From positions 1-64,000 of the forward strand of contig NW_003546721.1 of NCBI RefSeq assembly GCF_000090795.2: a stretch of DNA of 64,000 nucleotides, in the 5' to 3' direction. The translations under genes and the position numbers were made by a program. A model generated the notes under the pieces. That model did not search any database. It had not been told where the DNA came from and was given only the letters and a program-made list of their open reading frames with translations. Below, in pieces: positions 44,150-53,961 of this stretch. Position 1 is the stretch's first letter, and each line of letters starts with the position of its first letter. Origin of the DNA: Amphimedon queenslandica. Lineage: Eukaryota; Porifera; Demospongiae; Haplosclerida; Niphatidae.

Positions 44150-46990
44150 CTATTACAACATTCTTCTTGACTAATTTCGCAAATTCACTTCAGTAAGGAA
44201 ATGTTGCTTAAACGCTTTCATGACAGGTGAAAACTGCTCTCTTTGAATATAGTATAATTGCTTTCTATTGGAAAGTGTGCAAGTGACAATCATTAGTAGT
44301 TAGTTGATTAACTTCAATAATAGCTAAATGACCCAATGCCCGTACATATGTACAGACGCTCATCGTCTTAGCGAGGCTTGCTTAGGCTCGCCCCAATTAT
44401 ATAACCCTTTGTTTGGTAAGCCACTTGCAAAAACAAAACCACCAAGGCTTTCCTGCATTTATTTACATCATTCTTATGTCTTAAAAAAGATTTAACAGAC
44501 TTCAATAGTGCTTCTGTTGAAAGTCCTTCAAATTGAAAGTTTAAAAGTATAGAAATGGTCATAATTATTTAACTGACTTATCACAGGAGTGTTCAATTTT
44601 TATAAATCGACAGTCGTCTTTTTGCTCATGGGCAAAATTAACCTTTGGCAGTTTGTCATCTTCACTATCACTGTTAATCAGAACTGGTAGATAATTATTG
44701 GCATTGCCATCATTATTTCTAGCAAGCATTAAGTTAAAGTTATGCATTACTACCTCATTAGTTTTAATCTTTTTCCTGGTGGTTTTTCATTTGTCTGGGT
44801 TCTTTCAATTGATCTAAATATACTTCTGTGAATGCATGAACAGTACTGGTTTTGTGTGCCTAAGTAATTGGAAGTCTTGTTTTGGTGGTTTCTGAAATAT
44901 TGCCACTTTACATCGACTCTTTGGCCCCGTTGCCCACTTCTCCTCAATTACTTTTACTTTTGCTGGTTATAAAAGTAAATTATGATAATATTTATTTTCA
45001 ATAATTTGGTGCACCTTCACTGCCTTTTTACCTTAATCTGACAAATTGTCTAAAAAATTAATATACGGCCCTTTATAACATTGTAATGCTCTTTCAGAAA
45101 CACATCAGGCCTCAAGCAATTGGGATGATCAACTTTTTTGACTATGAAATTCGAGGCCTTTGCTGTCCAATTAGTACTTTTTCTTTAGCTACTTGCATAT
45201 ACATGTTTTAAAGTTAAAAAAATTTTTGTGATATTAGCTGCATTATGTACTAACTTCTACTGTATTTTGTATGTCAATATTTGATGCTTCCAAATCTCTG
45301 TATTGATGTATATCTCGACTTTTATTGCAATTTTTACTTTACTTCTCAAAATAGATGTCCAAAATGGAGTGAAAGTAAGGAATTTATCTACCAGGATTGA
45401 TATCAATCTAGGTATATGATATTCATTGTTTGGCTTTTCTTTGTCACTTAACGATTTGTATCTATTCATTTGCTGCAAGATATATGCTTTAAATGGCTTA
45501 TCTAAATTAAGCATAACATCAGTTTCATCAGCATCTATAGCCGTAATTCCTTTATCCTCAGTACATCATCTAATGTGGTTTCCTTTATGGTAAGTGCAGC
45601 ACAGTCTAACGTTTCAATGATCTGATTGAGCGACTCAAAGGATTCTTGGACTGTTTAATCAATATTGGGTGAATAGAATAAAGTAAAGTCAAATTAAGAT
45701 GCTTATAAAAAGCTTTCATGCTTGATGAATTAACAAGGAGAGAGAAAGAGAACATTGCAAAACAGTATGTAGACTCGTTTACTGTTTTTAATACACATAA
45801 TTTAACATAATCATGCTTCCACATTTCACTTTAAGTGATGTTTCATACTTTTCATCACATGTGACATGCAAGCTAATACAAGCCAATTTTGGAGGTCTCT
45901 ATCAGTTGAGCAACCCATCACTATTCTGAAGCAACAATGAATGTACTCGGATACATTTTCATGAAGAAGAACTCTAACAAAGGATGTAAAAAGGGTTGGA
46001 CTTCTATCAATAATAATTTTTTAGGGTTACTACTTCCACCATATACCAAGTATTTATCTTACCTGAAGCACTCCAAGAAGTGAAACATTGCTACAGCATT
46101 GTGCTTAGGAGATATAAATTCTGCAACTGGGGAGTTACTATCATTTGGGTGTTGCAAAACAAGTGAGTAGTAGTAAACGGTGCGTTTAGCGTAATCTAAT
46201 TTCTTTAGAGGCACTACTGACCCAGTGGCATCAAAAAAGGCATTAATTTTTTGCTAGGGTATAATATAATCGTATACTTTTTTCCAAATAGCAACACAAT
46301 AAATGGCTCAGCATGTATTCACTGAATTTATCCTACTACTTTTGAGCCTTCACCTGAATTACGCATAAAACTCAACTGCATTACTAATGATGTTATTAAA
46401 TCAAAGTGAGTTGGTTTTGCTACATTTCCTTCTGAAAATTTTTTTAATACTTTAGGTCTAATACCTACTGCATCTTGTTTGCCTAATCTCAACTCGAATT
46501 TATTAACAGTTTGCTTTGCAGTGTACTAGGAGATTGAGGAAATAATGACTCAATGGTATGTGCTCTTTCTTTGTTAATTCTTCTTGATTTTTGTCCATAA
46601 ATTCAGTGGCGTACAGTTGCAGTGTGGTGTAGAAAATTTCATCGTCAGTGTAAGATCTGAAGGCTTAATGAAAAAACTGTTGCTAACATCAACTGGGACT
46701 TTACATTCTGCAATATAATTCGCCCATTGGTGTGAAATGCTGAAAGGGAATGTTTCCTACAAAAATCTTTCTTCAACCAATGCTTATTAAATGCAAAGCA
46801 GCAATATGGATTGGCATTGCAAAGGTATCGCAGGATGACTACCCGTTATCCACAACTTTCACAATTTTCTTACGTTTAAATAAATTGGCCAAGAAAAAAT
46901 GTATTCAACCAATTTGGGAATTGTTGCCATGACTTTTTTATCTAGATTTTTCTGTCAATTTATTGACATACATTAGAGTGCTTTAAAGAA
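44150..46990 (-). pseudogene. Probable MULE-type (NOF-like) transposase relic
   Basis: On the minus strand: DDEIFYTTLQLYATEFMDKN and KEHIPLSHYF (about 46650-46530), LRLGKQDAVGIRPKVLKKFS (46480), LMPFFDATGSVVPLKKLDYA and RTVYYYSLVLQHPNDSNSPV then AEFISPKHNAVAMFHFLECF (46250-46070). After it comes VNESTYCFAMFSFSLLVNSS (45780) and YHIPRLISILVDKFLTFTPF (45410). The sequence DATGS followed by YYYSLV and an AEFIS helix resembles the DDE core of a multi-copy animal family related to MULE/NOF transposases. This is a family guess. Small frames at 44368-44947 with acidic and basic stretches may be its tail. Stops are frequent. Confidence 0.4.
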
Positions 46991-47690
46991 GCTAAGTAGC
47001 TACTGCACAATTACTCTACCTTTGTGGTTTAGCTACTCTTCGGCACACTGTACTACGCCCCTTTTATCTGCGCATGTGCAGCGAACAGTAATAGTAGCGA
47101 AGCAAGGAAAAGATCTAGAACTGTAGCGCAAAGGACTGAAAAGAGAAGCTTGTCAAAAACAAGACTGAAAGTTATAATGAGTCTCAACCAGAAACTAAAG
47201 AGATTATCTAATGAAAAAAGACATAAGTTGAAAATGTAAACATATTTTACAATTATTGAAATGTTTTCCAACAGAAGCACCATACTACCTGGTGTATTTT
47301 GTTTCTGACAAGTGTGTAAGTGCCACAAAAAGCAAAGTCCCTTGTGGAAAAGGACCTCTTTCACGTGGTAGTACTTGCCACATGAAAGAGCAGAAGAGCA
47401 TTCAGGAATGAATAATGCTGACGTATGGTAAGCCATTTTATATTAATAGTAATTATCCAGCAAGATCTGTACATGCAGCTGTTATAATGCACCTGACAGT
47501 AAAAATAATATTATCTTCTAGGCACTAAAGAAGACATGCAGATGGGGTAAGATCAATTTATAAATTCGATTTATACTCCCGATTTTTTGAGGATGTGCAG
47601 TGATGATGATAGAAAGAGAAAGCAATCTGATAGTACATGTATGTCAACATTTACATACACATGAATGTAATACATACGTGTGTTTATGTG
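46991..47690. other. No gene recognised
   Basis: A 127-codon minus-strand frame (47053-47436) is hydrophobic and Cys-rich without a recognisable domain, and codon use looks random. The region may include upstream exons of the BEN relic. Confidence 0.35.
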
Positions 47691-48394
47691 CATGCAGGTT
47701 CCAAGCCCCCAAGTATAAAGGCTAAAAAGGCAAAAGTAAAGTACATGTAGCTGCAAAGAAATTGAATCACTCCAACGGTAACAATAATCACAGCAATCAT
47801 TTATAATTTTCTCTTATTTTTACAGCAAAAGTCAGCTTATAACTTACTGGCTGTATCACATTCTGCTAATGTTGGTTCTACATGTAAGCAAATGCTTTAA
47901 AGAGAAAAATAATAACATTATTATTATTATTATTATTACTATTATTATTATTATTATTACTGTTCTGTACTGATTCTGGCATATCTTCCACTGTAGTTAC
48001 TATTACTGGTAATATGACTGGAGCGACTGATGCCAACCTATCTGCTACTGTTATGGCTAATAATACTGGTAATATGACGATCGACTAATGCTGGCCTATT
48101 TTTTACTGGAGCTAAATGTACTAATAAGTGATAGAGAAGTATCCTCAGGTAAGGAAGCCATGCGATGTAGGATGAGTTGCAGTTAGGTTTGCTGCAGAAT
48201 CCTACTTTGCAAAGAAGGTCCTAAGAAAGTTAACTGTATTTGGATAAAAAGGGTGTAATCCATTACCTGATAAGAAGATTGAGGCATTAAAGAAGAAAAT
48301 CATGAATTTATTTCGCATAGATACACCGAATGAGTTTGATCCTCTGTGGACAAAGTGCATTAATGCAATCAACCACCACGCAATTGGGCTATGA
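47690..48394 (+). pseudogene. BEN-domain gene fragment
   Basis: The last exon-like stretch (48179-48394) reads AVRFAAESYFAKKVLRKLTV then FG, a TAA stop, KGCNPLPDKKIEALKKKIMN, LFRIDTPNEFDPLWTKCINA and INHHAIGL-stop. The hydrophobic spacing, LPDKKIEALK and the W.KC...IN tail fit the BEN fold, a DNA-binding module of chromatin proteins and some transposon proteins. Two short upstream exon-like pieces (47699-47744 with SKPPSIKAKKAKV; 47825-47884 with KSAYNLLAVSHSANVGST) are bounded by ag and gt. An att microsatellite (47915-47965) lies in the intron. One in-frame stop at about 48230 suggests a relic. Confidence 0.45.
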
Positions 48395-48694
48395 AAAAAA
48401 AGCCCTATTACTATTACCTTAGATAAAGTAGTAGTGTAAATATATCTTTTAGACTATAACATATACATGTGTATACATATATGATATGAGAGAGATTATA
48501 GTTTTACATGCATGCATGAACATGTACATTGTTTTTTATATATGCCATTATTATAAAACTCTTGAAGAAGTGTCTTATGAGACTGTCAACACCCTCGCTA
48601 ATTAAGCACTGTATACTGTAGATGTAACACTGTACATTTATTATAGTACATGACATGCATGATGGCAAGCATTATGCTGACAAGTAAATACATA
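48395..48694. other. No gene seen
   Basis: AT-rich, with catgcatg and tacatgtac words. Nothing supported. Confidence 0.4.
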
Positions 48695-48953
48695 CCGTAT
48701 TTCTTCAAATAAAAGCCCGGGAGTCTATTTCCTAAAATGGTATTTGGACCTCGAAAAAATACATAAAAAAGAAAAGAAACTTAGGCCAAGAGCTGGGTTC
48801 AAACTTGTGACCTCATGCTTTTGACTTCTGGAACTTCAGGCATTATCTACAAGACTACTGAGTCACTCCTGGGCTAATGTTGCGTACTTATAGTTAAATT
48901 GTATTGCTACCCTGGCGTTTATTCGAATGCAGCTTTTATTTAAGGATTTACTG
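48695..48953. mobile_element. TA-flanked MITE with an embedded tRNA-like segment
   Basis: The ends ccgtatttcttcaaataaaa and, reversed, cagtaaatccttaaataaaa are imperfect inverted repeats flanked by TA on both sides (48693-48694 and 48954-48955). Inside, the minus strand of 48790-48875 resembles a tRNA: tgactcagtagtcttgtaga like an A box, and ggtcacaagtttgaaccc like a T-arm/B box. The remainder of a cloverleaf is not convincing, so it may be a tRNA-derived SINE piece carried in the MITE. Confidence 0.6.
48790..48875 (-). repeat. tRNA-like (SINE head-like) segment inside the MITE
   Basis: It has pol III-type A-box-like and B-box-like (gtttgaaccc) words about 45 bp apart on the minus strand, within the usual spacing. 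The acceptor stem does not pair well, so it is not called as a tRNA gene. Confidence 0.35.
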
Positions 48954-48959
48954 TACATA

Positions 48960-50330
48960 TATAATCTAATAATCATATTTTTTAAGGTTAATATCCAGTA
49001 GGTCCACTATTTGCTTTAATAATTTTGGGTACCACTTTTCTTAAGTGTTTAATGTATTTTTGGCACTTATCGATTGTGACAGTATCCCAATGTTTAAATA
49101 TGCCTTTGATCACCTCTTGGTTGGTCTTTGGATTGGCAACGTTCCTTATAACCTTTTATACTTCATGCCAAAGGTTCTCTATCGGATTGATGTCTGGTGA
49201 TTCAGGAGGTGTCTTCCACCAGTTGATGTTCTCCAACCACAAAACAGCCCTTCGGCAAGAGTGTTTTGGGTCATTATCCTGCATGAAATTTTAGTTGATG
49301 TTCATGCTGTGTATGTATGGCATCAACTCTTCTTCCTGTACTTCAAGAAAACCTGCATAGTTCATTTTTACTTCAAAGATGACTATAGGAGTCTTCCCTT
49401 GCCAACTGATTCCTGCCCACACATGTACCTTACCTGGATGTTTTGGTCATGTAAAATCAAATTGAATGTAATGTAGCATGGCTACGTATAATATAGATAG
49501 CCAAGCTACATTACATTCAATTTGATTTTACATGACCAAAGCATCCAGGTAAGGTACATCGACAAGTACATTTGACTTTTGTGTCAACTAACCATAATAT
49601 AGGTTTTGCTGGTGCTCCAGTCTTCCTACAGCAAAATCGCTTCTGTGATTCCAGCATAATACTACTTTCATCAGTGAATATCACATCTTGAAAGCCATTA
49701 TTTGGTGAGTTGCTTAAGTCTGCTATTGCTCAATCAAGCCTTTTTATTGTCATTCCTCATTAGCTGAGAATAGGTACTTACCCTGAAGGTCCACCCAAGT
49801 CTCTCTCTTGATTTAAGAATAGTTTTCAGAGAATGATGACGTCCATTATCCAGCAACTTTTTCTGAAGCGGAACAGCTGTTGTCTCATCGTCAGTAACCC
49901 TTTGTACTTCTACTATTTTAAAACACATATCTTTATCTTGCTAGGCTGTCCTGAACCTGTACAAGAATCATGCGCATAAAAGACACAAATAAATATTGTA
50001 TGGTGTGCTGCAACCAGTATTGCATAATGTACTGTATGCAGTATATGGTATAATGATGGTACTCAAATTGAAACTTTAGTACAGTACATGTGCATGCTTT
50101 ACCTACAGTAGTTTTTTATTCAGTACACTGTATTGTTGCTATATACGTGTAGGTACTGCAGAAACACAACATCTAACCTTGTCGTCTAGCCTTACTTCCA
50201 GTTTCTTGATACTTCCTTATTAGTCTCAACAGTCCACTGACCTTTACGTTTAACCCCTCCTCAATTAATAATTCCAGTAGTTCATTTGTAGTCTAATGCT
50301 ACAAATAATCAAGCCATGATGTAAACATGT
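48960..50330 (-). pseudogene. Tc1/mariner transposase relic
   Basis: From the 5' end on the minus strand: TTNELLELLIEEGLNVKVSG with SGLLRLIRKYQETGSKARRQ (about 50290-50180, paired-like HTH), VEVQRVTDDETTAVPLQKKL and HHSLKTILKSRERLGWTFRV (49910-49780), DVIFTDESSIMLESQKRFCC (first catalytic Asp, about 49690), a VHVWAG-type segment in the hairpin region, [19 protein letters not shown] (second Asp, about 49285), and [20 protein letters not shown] (third acid, about 49225). The end is KCQKYIKHLRKVVPKII. The D, D and D/E landmarks place it in Tc1/mariner. It carries several frame breaks and an internal inverted duplication (49423-49559). Terminal repeats were not identified. Confidence 0.85.
49423..49559. 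repeat. Inverted duplication (hairpin) inside the Tc1 relic
   Basis: The stretch tgtaccttacctggatgttt followed by tggtcatgtaaaatcaaatt is repeated in inverse with a loop of about 20 bp near 49490. The arms are about 58 bp with very few mismatches. The duplicated bases are transposase coding sequence, so this is a local event and not a separate element. Confidence 0.8.
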
Positions 50331-50599
50331 TAATTACAACTAAACTTATAGTTCAAATGGATGATTCTGTTTGGTTTATAACTACTATAAATCATTCTTC
50401 CTTCATTTATAATTAGTGGTGCACCTGTTACAGTATTAAGCCATAAGTATTAGGACTGATAAGAACTTTATTATTGTACAATGTATACACATAAATAATG
50501 GAATAATTGGTTTTATTATACATGTACAATAAAAATTAAGTATTTTGGCTTTCAGTATACAGCAAATTCCTTACCAGTGGTATAGCCTGTTGAGGATAT

Positions 50600-52640
50600 A
50601 GCTAGTACAAGTCTTGGATTTCAGCTTCAGATCTCAGGACTTCCGCCTCCTTGATACTTGTGCATGGCCAAACTCCGCTTGCACTTCCGCATTTTGCACC
50701 ACACCGCTGCATTGCATCGCAATGGTAGCGCACTCATGTTTCTTCCGTCGTTTATGCTACTGTTGTACTGTGTTCACACTACTATGGTCTGCTCTTTGCT
50801 ACAGTGTGCTACTTAGCTCTTGTAAAGCACTCTACTGTACTTTTAATTGAATGTTTGTATACCTTCAGCTTCAATTCTATTCATTGTGTTTGTTTGCTTT
50901 CTCAATCCTAAAACACAAATTGCGAAATGTATAATAATTCTATATTGTAGAAATGTATCTTACTGATTGCGGTACACATGTTGATGAAGAATCATTGATT
51001 TTTGTTGGCATTGGCAGATCATTTATACATTATAATTAACAGTAACAATTATTTCTATGATCTTCCTTGATTATACTTTACCTTCAGTGTATATTGCATC
51101 TTCAATTACATCACTTTCACATGTAGGACACTTAAAGGTAATAACTCTTCTTATTCAGCTACTGTTCTTCCAATGCATTCAGGATGATGCATACATTACC
51201 TTTTCTATTGTCACTATCAAACTTCTTTAAATGAGGTGTAATATTACTTTGTTGTGTTTGTTTAACTTGAGTTTCAGGTTCCATATGTAATATAAATCCA
51301 GACTATGGTAATTGTAACATTAATTGTAACTAACATAAATTTTCAAACTAAAGCCTGGCTCGAATAAATGCCTCTCACTAATATCTTCAGAGTATGCATA
51401 ATTTACTGAATACAGGCACCATTCATGTCCCAAATGGCCAAACTTGTGAAGCTAAGTCCTCTAAACACAAGGTTGAGAGCTTCAATTTCACATTAGGTTG
51501 TTTAAATTTTAAGTAATTGTTTGGCCTTTAAACAATAAATGCCTGGGCTAAATTTGTTAGAACATTTACAGTATTAATTATTATATTTAGTAGTGCATGC
51601 AGATAATGTAATGTAAATAATATACAATGCACGAAACTTATTAAACTGTATTACCTTCACTACCTTTTACATGTAACTTTAAGCGTTTCCAAGGTGGAGG
51701 CTATATAGATTAAACATTATTATTCATACATGTATATGTAGCATCCTTAAACTCACATTCTCATAATCATATCCTTTCTTTACATTATGCCTTCTTTCGG
51801 TTAATGTATGCTTTCTTTTGGCACTTTCACCAAAATAATCTAATTTGCATTCTGGTACTTGCTTTGCAACAGGACAGTCAAGTCTTTTTAGATTTTCTTT
51901 ATTGTTATGAAAAATTTGGAATTTTGTTTCCTGGCCATTTCCTATGAGCTGCTATGGCCACTTGCTTTCTTTATAAATATAACAAGCGTAACAAGGTAAA
52001 AAATATTCCTGTAATTGATTTCACCACCTTGCAAGTACAACTTGGTCATTATTAAGACTTATAGAGGTTCTCTCTACCTTCTAATGCTTCTAAAGAAGTC
52101 TTTAGACAGTATCTCTATGTTCTCTTGCTGTTAGAAAGCTTTTAACTTTGTCCCATGTGTATGGCGCCATTTTGTTTGCCGTGACCACACCCTCTCACGT
52201 AAAGGAGCGTGGGAGGGTGGTTGCTAAGGCTTGTTATTTCTCCAATACAACGTGTATGGAAGAAATGTAAGTGTGGACATACAAATAAATATATATATAT
52301 ATATACATAGCGCGATGGTGAATTCAATGATAGGAATGACCTGGGGGCTTCGCCCCCAGGTCGTTAAAAATATTCATTTTTCTGATACACTGATTTCCTA
52401 TTAATGGAATTGCAAAATGCAAAATAGTTAAATAAGTCTTACTTCATGAGATAAATATGCTTTTGTGTTGGAGTTAACTGTTTTAGTTCTGTTCGTTTCA
52501 AATTTCGTGACGATGTGCTAGGTGTAGTACTAAAGTCAGAAACAAATGATGGTGATGATACATTAACTGGCGATGCAGCTGCAGCTGGGGTCAAAGTCAA
52601 ATATAATTTTCGCACTTTCATTTGATTCCCAATTGTCATG
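50600..52640 (-). pseudogene. Unrecognised multi-exon relic with a PHD-like Cys/His cluster
   Basis: Exon-like pieces on the minus strand, each near ag and gt sites: MTIGNQMKVRKLYLTLTPAA with SSPSFVSDFSTTPSTSSRNL (52639-52440), FHNNKENLKRLDCPVAKQVP then ECKLDYFGESAKRKHTLTER (51950-51800), PPWKRLKLHVKGSEG (51703-51655), HMEPETQVKQTQQSNITPHL (51290), and then HHPECIG and, after a frame shift, CPTCESDVIEDAIYTEG (51190-51080). The last pair looks like the second half of a PHD or RING-type finger. Further pieces near 50900 (NTMNRIEAEG) are doubtful. I do not recognise the family. It may be a chromatin-type host gene fragment or part of a transposon. Confidence 0.3.
52290..52362. repeat. AT microsatellite and a GC-rich hairpin
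   Basis: A short at repeat (about 52290-52303) is followed by the perfect stem gacctgggggc / gcccccaggtc with a four-base loop ttc-type at 52338-52362. It may be a small hairpin repeat or a structure-forming insertion. Confidence 0.6.
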
Positions 52641-52786
52641 TAGTCAACATGCTTTAAATTAATCTGTACTCACACAATTTACAAACATCGGGAGTGTCTC
52701 ACAATCCACTTTTTGCTCTAAAATAATCGGAGTATTGATCATATTGTTCACTATTGCATTCATCATACTAGTAATCATAAACAATC

Positions 52787-53195
52787 AGCAAGAGTGGATA
52801 ATTATTTAAGGAGAGTGTCTAACCCGCCTATAATCTGTGATACCACAGTGTGTATGTTTACATAGCATGGTTATTAGTACCAAGTAGCCATTCTTGCATC
52901 CTTATACTGATTCCAAGTCAGAAGCCTGCAAATAAGAAAAAGCCGACCATTAGAAGAACAAATTCCCGTCTGCTACTGCTTGTTTCTCGCACTACTTGAT
53001 CCTCAGAGTGGAGATATAAGTCTTAAAGTTGCCTGCATGCTTCAAACGCCATTTCAACAGCCACACCCATAAATTTGAAGATTACTGAGATTAATTCTGT
53101 ATACTTGCAAAAAAACGGATGTAAACATACGCGCTGTGGTATCACAGAATATAGGCAGGTTAGACACTCTCCCAAAACCATTATCCACTCTTGCT
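52787..53195. mobile_element. MITE of about 409 bp with long TIRs
   Basis: The ends agcaagagtggataat and the inner blocks ggagagtgtctaacc.gcct, tctgtgataccacag and gtatgtttaca are mirrored at the right end, giving TIRs of about 75 bp. The words aatcataaa occur just outside both ends and might be a 9-bp duplication, as in MULE-type elements, but the edges are not clean. Confidence 0.7.
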
Positions 53196-53319
53196 ATAAG
53201 TCATTCATAATCATAAAAAGTTAATCAAAAATATTCTAGTATTGATTACAAAACTTAAGTGATAACTGCTGCCCTGCCTCAGTAATTAAGTATTAACGAG
53301 TTGGGTGTCGAAATTATTG

Positions 53320-53520
53320 TATTTATAAAACCTTCAAATTTCTTTGCAATAGCATCAGAGAAATTATCTTTCACCTATTGACACACGTGTTGGATGGTCC
53401 ACTACTTAGAAGGATCATCAGAAACCGCACTGGCCACTGCAGCCATATCAGCGGTTCTGTCATAAATCTTTGGCATATGATTTTAATGGCCTTGGTGATA
53501 TAGCCTACCTGTTAATGAAG
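53320..53520 (-). pseudogene. SAM-domain-like exon, divergent from CACTA-type gene C
   Basis: The minus strand reads HMPKIYDRTADMAAVASAVS then DDPSK, stop, WTIQHVCQ, stop, VKDNFSDAIAKKFEG. W..QHV..V..NFS..IA.KFEG matches the opening helices of SAM domains in the same sponge-type family as 26277-26400. Two in-frame stops make it a relic. The 53668-53880 minus frame might be an upstream exon but has no recognisable domain. Confidence 0.4.
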
Positions 53521-53961
53521 TTGTGGGGCCTTTAATTTTCACTCAAGGAAAGTGTAATTAAATGACTCTCTAGTAGTGTGACTGTGACACGTGTCTAGAA
53601 ATAACAGTAGGATCACGTGCTGGTCAGGTGTACTCCTATTATAAATTATTAATAATGTCCTCGTTGATCATGGAGTCTTGGAGTTGTTCAGACTTTTCGT
53701 CTTGCTCTTGTCCGATGCTACTATATATTCACACTCATTGTCCTTGCCATCAGTGTTAAAATAAAGCTGTCTCAAGGTCAACAGAATATAGTCATTGGGA
53801 GATGTATATAAGTCAGATACAGGCCAATTGATGGCCACAGTCCGGCGTAAGCAGTGCCGCCCACAGCAGCCCAGCAACAAGTCTGCAGGATCACCATCAG
53901 GAAGTTAACGAGAAACTGATGCTTGTTAAGTATATAACGTAATATTACTATTTCATCATTA

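Noticed and set aside
47053-47436. 127-codon hydrophobic minus-strand frame
   Set aside because: Looks membrane-like but has no recognisable family, and neighbours on both sides are relics; base bias of AT-rich DNA easily gives hydrophobic frames.
48790-48875. tRNA gene
   Set aside because: Box-like words are present but no convincing acceptor stem; kept only as a tRNA-like repeat.
50614-50850. 78-codon Cys-rich plus-strand frame
   Set aside because: No recognisable zinc-finger spacing; probably antisense of the PHD-like relic region.
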